Assembly: GCA_913062735.1 (NCBI GenBank)
Contig: CAJXWI010000008.1
Location: 1 to 16,104 of the forward strand
Source: an uncultured Arcobacter sp.
GTDB taxonomy: Bacteria > Campylobacterota > Campylobacteria > Campylobacterales > Arcobacteraceae
DNA: 16,104 nucleotides
Direction: 5' to 3'
Positions 1 to 7,148 of this stretch are shown here, one piece after another. The translations under genes were made by a program, and so were the position numbers. Below the pieces are notes generated by a model, which was not told where the DNA came from, did no database searches, and saw only the letters and a list, made by a program, of their open reading frames with translations. Position 1 is the stretch's first letter. Each line of letters begins with the position of its first letter.

Positions 1-214
1 TTATTGTCTTGTTTCTAAATATATTGGGAGATGTCTGCATTTTAGAATTTTTATCAACCATATAAACAAGTTCTAGGGATGAAAAAGTTGAAAATAACTT
101 TTTATAATTGTTTTTATTAATAAATTTTTCTATTGGGTTATTTGAGATGTTTTCTTCTATAAAACCCTCTATTTTTGTTTTATTTCTTTCGTATAAAGTG
201 ATTAGTTCTTCCAT
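1..214 (-). CDS. Unrecognised protein, N-terminal 71 residues only (cut by window edge)
   Basis: An open reading frame starts at the ATG complementary to 212-214 and runs without a stop to the left edge, so only the N-terminus is visible. A good Shine-Dalgarno sequence (AAGGAG, complement of 220-225) lies 5 nt upstream of the start. The protein begins MEELITLYERNKTKIEGF and later reads LELVYMVDKNSK. I see no signal peptide or membrane segment in this part. A stretch reading 'hydrophobic-Y-hydrophobic-VDKNSK' followed by SPN is reminiscent of small-molecule sensor folds (PDC/Cache-like), but this is only an impression. It is divergent from amt1 and could share its regulatory region. Function unknown; the gene itself is likely real. 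Confidence 0.6.
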   Translation of the reverse strand, partial: MEELITLYERNKTKIEGFIEENISNNPIEKFINKNNYKKLFSTFSSLELVYMVDKNSKMQTSPNIFRNKTI

Positions 215-235
215 TATAACTCCTTGATTAGTGAA

Positions 236-241
236 ATTATA
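236..241 (-). promoter_or_regulatory. Probable -10 box of the leftward partial gene
   Basis: The reverse strand reads GATATAATTTC here, a perfect TATAAT hexamer about 22 nt upstream of the ATG. That leaves room for a start of transcription just before the AAGGAG ribosome-binding site. No convincing -35 box is visible, as is common in Campylobacterota. Inference from sequence only. Confidence 0.45.
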
Positions 242-270
242 TCTATTCTGTTTAATAAATATATAATATA

Positions 271-325
271 ATGTATAAAATATATACAATAATCTTGTAA
301 AATATTATATAAAATATATTATACT
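271..325 (+). promoter_or_regulatory. amt1 promoter with upstream near-palindromic operator
   Basis: A 19-bp near-palindrome (271-289, ATGTATAAAATATATACAA) is followed 5 bp later by a TTG -35-like box (295-300). After a 19-bp spacer comes TATACT (320-325), which starts 35 nt before the ATG of the first transporter. The same elements at identical spacings precede amt2 (2069-2123), and 16 of the 19 operator bases are shared. The operator centre lies about 52 bp upstream of the expected transcription start, a position typical of activator sites. The regulator is unknown. Confidence 0.55.
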
Positions 326-354
326 TTTCTAAGAAAAAAAATTAAAGGGCGGAA

Positions 355-1569
355 ATGGAAAATTTTGCGGACGTGAAATATATATTAGATGGTTTTTTAT
401 TCCTATTTGCTGGAATATTAGTAATGTGGATGGCAGCAGGTTTTGCTATGTTAGAAGCAGGACTTACAAGAAGTAAAAATAATGCGACGGTTCTCACAAA
501 AAATATTGCTTTATTTGCAATTTCTTGTATTATGTTTTATTTTGTTGGATATAACTTCATGTATGGAGATGGAAATGCATTTATAGGTTCTGGTTCTATG
601 TTAAGTGGAAAAACAGATGAAGCTATGGGTTATCCTGTAATGGCAGATTTCTTTTTTCAAATGGTATTTGTAGCAACAGCAGCATCTGTTATTTCTGGAA
701 CGATTGCTGAGAGAATGAAATTATGGCCATTCTTAATTTTTGTTACTGTTTTATCTGCAGTTATTTATCCTATTCAAGGACATTGGACATGGGGTGGAAG
801 CGAATTAGGTGGATTATTAAGTGGTTTCTCTGATTTTGCTGGTTCTACTATTGTACATAGTGTTGGTGGATGGGCTGCATTAGCTGGTGTTATTGTATTA
901 GGTCCTAGAATTGGTAAATATGGTAAGAATGGAAGTGTACGTCCTATTCCTGGATCTAACTTAAGTTTAGCGACTCTTGGAACATTTATTTTATGGATGG
1001 GTTGGTTCGGATTTAATGGTGGGTCTCAATTAGCAATGGGTTCTAAAGCAGATATTAATGGAATTGCTATGGTAATTGCTGATACTAATATGGCTGCTTG
1101 TGCAGGTGCTTTAGCCGCTGCATTATTAACACAGTTTATTTATAAAAAAGTGGATTTAACCTTTGTATTAAATGGTGCACTTGCTGGGTTAGTTTCAGTA
1201 ACAGCTGGTCCTGATTTAGGAATTGTTATTTCTTTAATAGTAGGTGCTGTTGGTGGAATTATTGTTGTTCTAGTTGTTCCTTTATGGGATAAAGTTAAAA
1301 TTGATGATCCAGTTGGAGCCTTAAGTGTTCACTTAGTAGCAGGTATTTGGGGAACATTAGCTGTAGGTATTTTTAATCCTGAGGTTTCAATTGTTGCACA
1401 ACTTACTGGTATTGTTGTTATTGGTGCATTTGTATTTATTTCATCTTTCATTGTATGGAAACTTTTAGATTTACTTATTGGTATTAGAGTGAGTGAAGAA
1501 GTAGAAATTGAAGGTTTAGATATTCATGAAACAGGTTTAGAGGCTTATCCAGAATTTAAAAGATCATAG
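355..1569 (+). CDS. amt: Ammonium transporter, Amt/MEP/Rh family (first copy)
   Basis: This is an inner-membrane channel for ammonium/ammonia uptake, 404 residues long, in line with the family. The pore features align with E. coli AmtB: Asp160 and His168 (DFAGSTIVHS), the second twin histidine His326 (GALSVHLVAG), a Phe-gate region (FFFQMVFVATAAS, about 99-111) and WFGFNGGS (about 217-224). The family segment AGFAMLEAG lies near the N-terminus. The cytoplasmic tail has the conserved EIEGLDIHETGLEAYPEF, the part that contacts PII proteins in this family. The ATG at 355 follows AAAGGGCGGAA. glnK1 follows after 125 bp, so it is probably co-expressed and gated by that PII protein. A similar transporter (amt2) lies 0.6 kb downstream; compared with it, this copy has about 15 more residues in the loop before the third transmembrane helix (GDGNAFIGSG...EAMGYP). 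Confidence 0.96.
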   Translation: MENFADVKYILDGFLFLFAGILVMWMAAGFAMLEAGLTRSKNNATVLTKNIALFAISCIMFYFVGYNFMYGDGNAFIGSGSMLSGKTDEAMGYPVMADFFFQMVFVATAASVISGTIAERMKLWPFLIFVTVLSAVIYPIQGHWTWGGSELGGLLSGFSDFAGSTIVHSVGGWAALAGVIVLGPRIGKYGKNGSVRPIPGSNLSLATLGTFILWMGWFGFNGGSQLAMGSKADINGIAMVIADTNMAACAGALAAALLTQFIYKKVDLTFVLNGALAGLVSVTAGPDLGIVISLIVGAVGGIIVVLVVPLWDKVKIDDPVGALSVHLVAGIWGTLAVGIFNPEVSIVAQLTGIVVIGAFVFISSFIVWKLLDLLIGIRVSEEVEIEGLDIHETGLEAYPEFKRS

Positions 1570-1575
1570 TATTTA

Positions 1576-1599
1576 AGTAGTGGTAATTTTATCACTACT
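1576..1599 (+). terminator. Stem-loop between amt1 and glnK1 (partial terminator or mRNA stabiliser)
   Basis: AGTAGTGGTA, loop ATTT, TATCACTACT forms a 10-bp stem with one G-U pair, starting 6 bp after the amt1 stop codon. It is followed by AATTTTGG, a short and interrupted U tract. It may therefore attenuate transcription into glnK1, or protect the 3' end of the amt1 message, rather than terminate fully. Confidence 0.5.
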
Positions 1600-1659
1600 A
1601 ATTTTGGATATTTGAGAGTATTTCAAGCTTGTAAAGAATTTATATGCTTAGATTTAATT

Positions 1660-2033
<374 letters not shown>

Positions 2034-2045
2034 ACAAATATAAAT

Positions 2046-2070
2046 AGCAGAAAACCTTTTCTGTTATTTT
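2046..2070 (+). terminator. Weak rho-independent terminator after glnK1
   Basis: AGCAGAAAA and TTTTCTGTT can pair (7 perfect base pairs plus a G-U and an A-U) around a CC centre, followed by ATTTT. It begins 13 bp after the glnK1 stop. The stem is AT-rich with a tight loop, so read-through is likely. Confidence 0.45.
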
Positions 2071-2123
2071 GTATAATATTTATACAAAACTCTTGATGAT
2101 AAAATCCATAAATTAACTATACT
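2067..2123 (+). promoter_or_regulatory. amt2 promoter with perfect inverted-repeat operator
   Basis: A perfect inverted repeat with 10-bp arms and a 3-bp centre (TTTTGTATAA, TAT, TTATACAAAA) covers 2067-2089. It is followed by TTGATG (2093-2098) as a -35-like box, a 19-bp spacer and TATACT (2118-2123), 35 bp before the ATG counted from the first T. The arrangement matches the amt1 promoter base for base in spacing. GATAAAAT at 2098-2105 is an alternative -10. Confidence 0.55.
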
Positions 2124-2152
2124 CTTAGAATAAAAATACATGAAGGAAAAAC

Positions 2153-3337
2153 ATGAATTTAGATTCTATTCCATATATACTTGACACCTTTTTTGCAATT
2201 TTTGCAATGACCTTAATAATATTTATGGTACCTGGCTTTGCAATGCTTGAAGCTGGAATTGTACGGACAAAAAATGTTGCTGCTGTATTAACTATTAATA
2301 CCCTTATTTACGCTTTAGCCTCGCTATCTTTTTTACTAATTGGTTATGAAATAGCTTTTGGAGAATTTGGCAGTACCTCAATGAGTAAATGGGCTGCTTT
2401 TATGTTTCAAATGGCTTTTGTTGGAAAAGTTGTTAATATTATGAGTGGAGGGGTTAGTGAGAGAGCAAGAATTGTTCCTTTAGCTATTTTTACTGTAATT
2501 ATGGCTTCTATTGTTTATCCTTTAATTGTAAATATTAGCTGGGGGAGTAATTTTCTAGCAGATACTTTTTTAGAGCTTTCTATGTATGATCTGGCTGGTT
2601 CTACTGTAATTCATAGTACGGGTGGATGGGCATTATTAGCAGCTATTCTAATAATTGGTAGCAGACGAGGAAGATATCTTAAAAATGGGGCTATTCGAGT
2701 TATTCCTGCTTCTAATATTCCTTTAGTAACCTTAGGTGCCTTTCTTTTATGGATTGGTTGGTTTGGGTTTAATGGAGGTTCTGTTGGTTCTATCTCTTCA
2801 AAAGAAAGTGCGGATGCTGTTGCTTTAACGATTATGAATACTAATACAGCTGGATTAGCAGGAGCTTTAATGGTTTCAATTATTATGTATATAAAATACA
2901 AAAAACTAGATATTACAATGATTTTAAATGGTGCTTTAGGTGGCTTAGTGGCAATTACAGCAGGGCCTGATTTATACGATATTTATACACCTATTTTAAT
3001 TGGTGCAATAGGTGGATGTATAGTGGTTCTTGGTGTATCATTATTTGATAAATTAAGAATTGATGATCCTGTTGGAGCATTATCTGTGCATTTATTAAAT
3101 GGAATTTGGGGAACATTAGCGGTTGCTATTTTTGCTTCAAGTGATACGGTAAGTTTTTGGGGACAAATAAAAGGAATTCTACTAATAGGTAGTTTTGCAT
3201 TTATTTCTTCTTTTATACTTCTCTTCATTATAAATAAAATAATGCCATTACGAGCCAGTGACGAAGATGAACTAGAAGGTTTAGATGTAAACGAATGTGG
3301 ATTAGAAGCTTACCCTGAATTTAAGCGTGCATTTTAA
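2153..3337 (+). CDS. amt: Ammonium transporter, Amt/MEP/Rh family (second copy)
   Basis: This is a second inner-membrane ammonium channel, 394 residues. The pore aspartate and twin histidines are Asp146, His154 (DLAGSTVIHS) and His313 (GALSVHLLNG), and WFGFNGGS lies near 203-210. The tail ELEGLDVNECGLEAYPEFKR is nearly the same as in the upstream copy, so PII contact is expected. It differs from the first copy by a shorter loop before the third transmembrane helix (only EFGSTSMSKW near 71-80) and by PGFAML in place of AGFAML near residue 28. The ATG follows GAAGGAAAAAC. The two copies probably came from tandem duplication and may differ in affinity or regulation, but the sequence alone does not show how. 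Confidence 0.95.
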   Translation: MNLDSIPYILDTFFAIFAMTLIIFMVPGFAMLEAGIVRTKNVAAVLTINTLIYALASLSFLLIGYEIAFGEFGSTSMSKWAAFMFQMAFVGKVVNIMSGGVSERARIVPLAIFTVIMASIVYPLIVNISWGSNFLADTFLELSMYDLAGSTVIHSTGGWALLAAILIIGSRRGRYLKNGAIRVIPASNIPLVTLGAFLLWIGWFGFNGGSVGSISSKESADAVALTIMNTNTAGLAGALMVSIIMYIKYKKLDITMILNGALGGLVAITAGPDLYDIYTPILIGAIGGCIVVLGVSLFDKLRIDDPVGALSVHLLNGIWGTLAVAIFASSDTVSFWGQIKGILLIGSFAFISSFILLFIINKIMPLRASDEDELEGLDVNECGLEAYPEFKRAF

Positions 3338-3345
3338 GACACACT

Positions 3346-3448
3346 GTTTATGCAACTTCTGCGTTGATAAATAAAAATGAATACTCCACATACTAATGTA
3401 TGCTCTTACTTCATTTTTATTTTCGCTTTGAACTGCTAAAAATATTAC
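3346..3448. repeat. Interrupted palindrome of about 100 bp between amt2 and glnK2
   Basis: AATAAAAATGAA (3370-3381) and TTCATTTTTATT (3410-3421) are perfect complements of 12 bp, with one more A-T pair outside. Between them, CATAC (3388-3392) and GTATG (3397-3401) form an inner hairpin with a TAAT loop. Further out, GCAACTTCTGCG on the left resembles the complement of CGCTTTGAACTGC on the right. The whole could be a structured RNA, an intercistronic processing site or a palindromic interspersed element. No coding sequence is seen in 3338-3515. Confidence 0.5.
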
Positions 3449-3467
3449 ATCCTAAAATAATTTATAG

Positions 3468-3853
<386 letters not shown>

Positions 3854-3854
<1 letters not shown>

Positions 3855-4867
3855 TGACATTACGTTTATCTTCTCCTTTGGATATGCATATTCATTTTCG
3901 TGATGAAGAAATGCTAAAGCTTGTTGCCCCTTTGACTGCCAAAACATTTTCAGGCGCTTTAATAATGCCAAATTTAGTACCTCCTATTACAACAAAAGAG
4001 GCACTTCTTTCTTATAGTAAAAGAATAAAAGAAGCCACAAAAGAAGAAAAGGATTTTGAAGCATTTGTAACATTATTTTTTCAAGCTGATTATTCTTATG
4101 AATTTTTAAAAGACATAAAAGACTCAATAATTGGAATAAAACTGTATCCAGCAGGTGTTACTACTAACAGTGAAACTGGTGTTTCATCTATGGATATTAA
4201 TGTATTAAGACCAACCTTAGAGTCCATGAGTAAACTAGGAATTCCTTTATGTGTTCATGGTGAAACCAATGGTTTTGTGATGGATAGAGAAAAAGAATTT
4301 ATGCCAATTTATGAATCTATTGCATCTTCTTTCCCTGATTTGACTATTATTATGGAACATATTACAACTAAAGCAGCGGCTGATTTATTAGATAAGTATC
4401 CTAATCTTTATGCAACTATTACCTTGCAACATTTAATTATTACACTTGATGATGTAGCGGGTGGAATGTTAATGCCTCATTTATTCTGTAAGCCTATAGC
4501 AAAACGTCCAGAAGATAGAGATGCTTTATTGCATCTTGCCATTTCAGGACATCCTAAAGTAATGTTTGGTTCCGATTCAGCGCCTCACCCAAAACACAAA
4601 AAAGAGTCCTGTGGCTGCGCAGCAGGTGTTTTTACAGCACCTATTGCATTACAAGTCTTAGCACAAATTTTTGAAGACAATGATGCTTTAGATAATTTGG
4701 ATAAATTTATTTCTTTAAATGCTAGAGAAATCTATAAATTCACACCAATTGAAAAAACAATTACCTTAATAAAAAAGGACTTTAACGTTCCTTCTTCTTA
4801 TGATGGTTTTAATCAAACAGTTGTACCTATGTTTGCAAACGAAACCATTCCTTGGAGTTTAAAATAA
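3854..4867 (+). CDS. pyrC: Dihydroorotase, class II (PyrC type)
   Basis: This is a cytoplasmic zinc enzyme that interconverts N-carbamoyl-aspartate and dihydroorotate, the third step of pyrimidine synthesis. It is 337 residues, close to E. coli PyrC. Visible active-site features are the HxH metal ligands His12 and His14 (DMHIHFRDE), substrate-binding Arg16 and Asn40, Lys96 (IGIKLYPAG, the lysine carboxylated to bridge the metals), His135 (VCVHGE-like, here LCVHGE), a later metal-site region at MEHITTK (167-173), and the catalytic Asp241 in FGSDSAPHPKHKK. The ATG shares its A with the glnK2 stop. An association of a PII gene with pyrC may tie pyrimidine synthesis to nitrogen status, but that is inferred from the overlap only. 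A strong terminator follows the gene. Confidence 0.96.
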
Positions 4868-4884
4868 AGACGTTTTGCTAAGTT

Positions 4885-4930
4885 GAAGCAGTTAGATACT
4901 TATCCGTATTTAGCTGCTTCTTTTTCTTTT
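4885..4930 (+). terminator. Rho-independent terminator of pyrC, overlapping the 3' end of fliM
   Basis: Arms 4885-4899 and 4906-4920 form a 15-bp stem with two G-U pairs (outer part GAAGCAG / CTGCTTC) around a 6-nt loop, followed by TTTTTCTTTT. It begins 17 bp after the pyrC stop. The right arm and U tract lie inside the final codons of convergent fliM, whose stop codon is in the loop. Read on the other strand there is no U tract, so it works mainly for pyrC. Confidence 0.85.
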
Positions 4931-6006
4931 AGTAAGCGTTGAATATTTTCAGAGGCTGCTTTTGATTTGACATCTCTGTCTTTTCTAATTTCTCTTAATG
5001 CATCTAATGTTTCTTGTTTTTCATGGTCAAGATTTGACATTATTTGTATGGCTTTTCTATTATTAGATATTCCCGAACTTGCCAAGAACTTTTCTTTATT
5101 ATTTATATAAATTTTGGCAGAGGAAGAACTGGCATTCTTTGAAAACAAAATAATATCATCAACTTGTAAATCAAGTAAATCAGAGACGCTAAGCTCTGTT
5201 TCTGCTAACATTGCTTCCATTTTCATTTTTGCACCTGCTAATAAAGTCGTAATATCTTGACGTCTACTTGCTTTTTTATTTACAGCTTCTGAGAACATTT
5301 TTTCTACAATCTTGTTTAAAAGATTTTCAATATAAGAAATAGGGTAACAAACAGATAAGAAACCAGATTCTTCATCAATCGTAATTTCAAGAACAACTAA
5401 TAATACAATTTCGTGATCTGAAATAATTTGAATAGCATTTGCATTGGTATCCCGTGATTCTATATTAAAATTAATTGTTGATATTTCTTTCCACGCTTTT
5501 TCCATATGTTTGACAAACATTTGATAAAAATGATCAAAAATTTCTACTTCAATTTCTGTTAATTCTCGATCTAAGTTATCACTTGAGGCAACTGCTCCTG
5601 AACCCAGAAGTTCTGCAATAATTTTATGTGAAATTCCTGGGTTGCACTCAATTACTATACGACCTTCTAGGGGTTTTATTGAAAGAGTATTCAAAGAAGT
5701 TAATTGAGGAATAGATAAAATAAATTCTCCATAGGTCATTTGCTCAATTGAATAAAGTTTTATGTCTACAATCTTTCTAAGCATTGCAGAAAGGTCGGTA
5801 ATTAAATCTCTCAGCATTTTATCATGTAAGGAAGAAAAGGCTTTAAACTGCTCATTTGAAATTCTATTGGGTTTTTTAAAATCGTAAATAGAGTAGTTCT
5901 TTTCTTTTGAAACTACGGGTTCGTCATTGGTAACCTCAATATCGTCACCTTGTTCAGCAATATCTAAGAGTGCATCAATTTCGTCTTGACTTAAAAATTC
6001 TGCCAT
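4900..6006 (-). CDS. fliM: Flagellar motor switch protein FliM
   Basis: FliM links the rotor to chemotaxis: its N-terminal peptide binds phosphorylated CheY, the middle domain binds FliG, and the C-terminal SpoA domain binds FliN/FliY in the cytoplasmic C-ring. Here the N-terminus MAEFLSQDEIDALLD matches the CheY-binding motif. The CheC-like middle domain spans roughly residues 45-235, and the SpoA part lies at about 257-322 (ELSVSDLLDLQVDDIILF). At 368 residues it carries a charged, helix-prone tail of 46 residues (323-368) beyond SpoA. The ATG is 1 nt past the flgI stop and is preceded by AGAGGA within flgI, so the two are co-translated. No fliN or fliY lies alongside in this window. Confidence 0.95.
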   Translation of the reverse strand: MAEFLSQDEIDALLDIAEQGDDIEVTNDEPVVSKEKNYSIYDFKKPNRISNEQFKAFSSLHDKMLRDLITDLSAMLRKIVDIKLYSIEQMTYGEFILSIPQLTSLNTLSIKPLEGRIVIECNPGISHKIIAELLGSGAVASSDNLDRELTEIEVEIFDHFYQMFVKHMEKAWKEISTINFNIESRDTNANAIQIISDHEIVLLVVLEITIDEESGFLSVCYPISYIENLLNKIVEKMFSEAVNKKASRRQDITTLLAGAKMKMEAMLAETELSVSDLLDLQVDDIILFSKNASSSSAKIYINNKEKFLASSGISNNRKAIQIMSNLDHEKQETLDALREIRKDRDVKSKAASENIQRLLKEKEAAKYG

Positions 6007-6007
6007 T

Positions 6008-7060
6008 CTATCCTCTTATCTCTAATTCTATATCTAACGCGCCTAGGTCTTTTATCATTTTTATAGTATTTATAATATCTCCAATAGGCAGTTTCATAAC
6101 TTTCATTGCTCTTACTAAATCAGAAACTGTAGGCAAGGCTTTGGTGTTTATTAATGCATTGTCAAGATCAACTTGTACAGGCTTATTTCCTATTGTAACA
6201 TCATCACCAATATCAACACCTAAGTTTGCTTCTTTATTTTCCCATTCTAAATCATTTAATTTTGTTTTACGAATACGAATAGTAAAGTTATCTCTTGCAA
6301 TGGTTACTGGTTGAATGAAAATATTTTCGCCTGCAATAATGGTTTCTGTATTCATGTCAATAATAAGACGTTTTTTCATTGTAGTGTCTATTTCAATGTT
6401 TTGAACTATAGCTAAAAATCTAACAATAGAGATATCGTTTGGTTTTTTTACTTCTATCGTTCTTGTATCTAAAGCAAGAGCAAGGGTGGTTCCAAAACGT
6501 TCATTGATTTTTGTTTCTATTAAATCTGCATATTTAGCAGAATTTCTAATTAAACTTAATCGAATTTCTTTTTGATCTCTTAGTTTATAAGGAATTTCAT
6601 TCTCAATAGTAGCACCATCGTAAATATACCCAGTAGTCGTATTAAGCTCACCTGCTACAATGGTTCCTTGCGCAATTGCGTACACTTTTCCATTTACGGC
6701 TTTTAATTGTGTGAGTAAGAGTTCTCCATGATTAATAGACTTAGCATCTCCAATAGCAGAAATTTTAACTTTAATCTTATCTCCTTGCCTAGAAAAAGCA
6801 GGTAACTCACTGGTCACCATAACTGCTGCAATATTTTTTGATGAAATAGAAGAAGATGGAATTTTAATATAAGAATTTCTTAAAAGATTTTGTAAAGATT
6901 GCATAGTAAACTTAGATTTATCCCCTGTTCCTGCAAGACCAACTACTAGTCCATATCCAAGAAGTTGATTGTTTCTTATTCCTACCACATTAGTAATATC
7001 TTTTATTGTTTGTGCATAGATGTGTGTAAAAAGTAAAAAAATTACTAAAATATATTTCAA
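6008..7060 (-). CDS. flgI: Flagellar P-ring protein FlgI
   Basis: FlgI forms the periplasmic P-ring, the bushing for the rod in the peptidoglycan layer. The 350-residue protein begins with a short signal peptide (MKYILVIFLLFTHIYA, cleavage likely after Ala16), followed by the family hallmark GIRNNQLLGYGLVVGLAGTG (28-47). Later family segments include ELPAFSRQGDKIKVKISAIGDAKS and the C-terminal LPTVSDLVRAMKVM. The start is TTG at 7060, with AAAGG 6 nt upstream; it gives a full signal peptide. It is the first gene of a leftward operon with fliM, an unusual pair. Its usual partner flgH is on the opposite strand 3.4 kb away. Transcription probably starts from the divergent region at 7061-7148. 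Confidence 0.96.
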   Translation of the reverse strand: MKYILVIFLLFTHIYAQTIKDITNVVGIRNNQLLGYGLVVGLAGTGDKSKFTMQSLQNLLRNSYIKIPSSSISSKNIAAVMVTSELPAFSRQGDKIKVKISAIGDAKSINHGELLLTQLKAVNGKVYAIAQGTIVAGELNTTTGYIYDGATIENEIPYKLRDQKEIRLSLIRNSAKYADLIETKINERFGTTLALALDTRTIEVKKPNDISIVRFLAIVQNIEIDTTMKKRLIIDMNTETIIAGENIFIQPVTIARDNFTIRIRKTKLNDLEWENKEANLGVDIGDDVTIGNKPVQVDLDNALINTKALPTVSDLVRAMKVMKLPIGDIINTIKMIKDLGALDIELEIRG

Positions 7061-7086
7061 TGAAGGCCTTTAATCTAAATTGATAT

Positions 7087-7121
7087 ATTTTATCTAAAAT
7101 TTTATAAAATTCAGTTATAAT
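7087..7121. promoter_or_regulatory. Divergent flagellar promoters with a central palindrome
   Basis: On the forward strand TATAAT (7116-7121) lies 27 bp before the TTG of the acidic-protein gene. On the reverse strand GATAAAAT (complement of 7087-7094) lies 26 bp before the TTG of flgI. The -10 boxes are only 21 bp apart, so their upstream regions overlap. A 14-bp perfect palindrome, AATTTTATAAAATT (7098-7111), sits between them. I find no GG-N10-GC sigma54 pattern. One protein bound here could control both operons. Confidence 0.45.
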
Positions 7122-7148
7122 CATAAATAAAATAATTTAGGTTAATCT

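Noticed and set aside
5970..6314. 114-codon forward frame across the flgI-fliM junction
   Set aside because: It is a shadow of two well-supported reverse-strand genes with no independent support.
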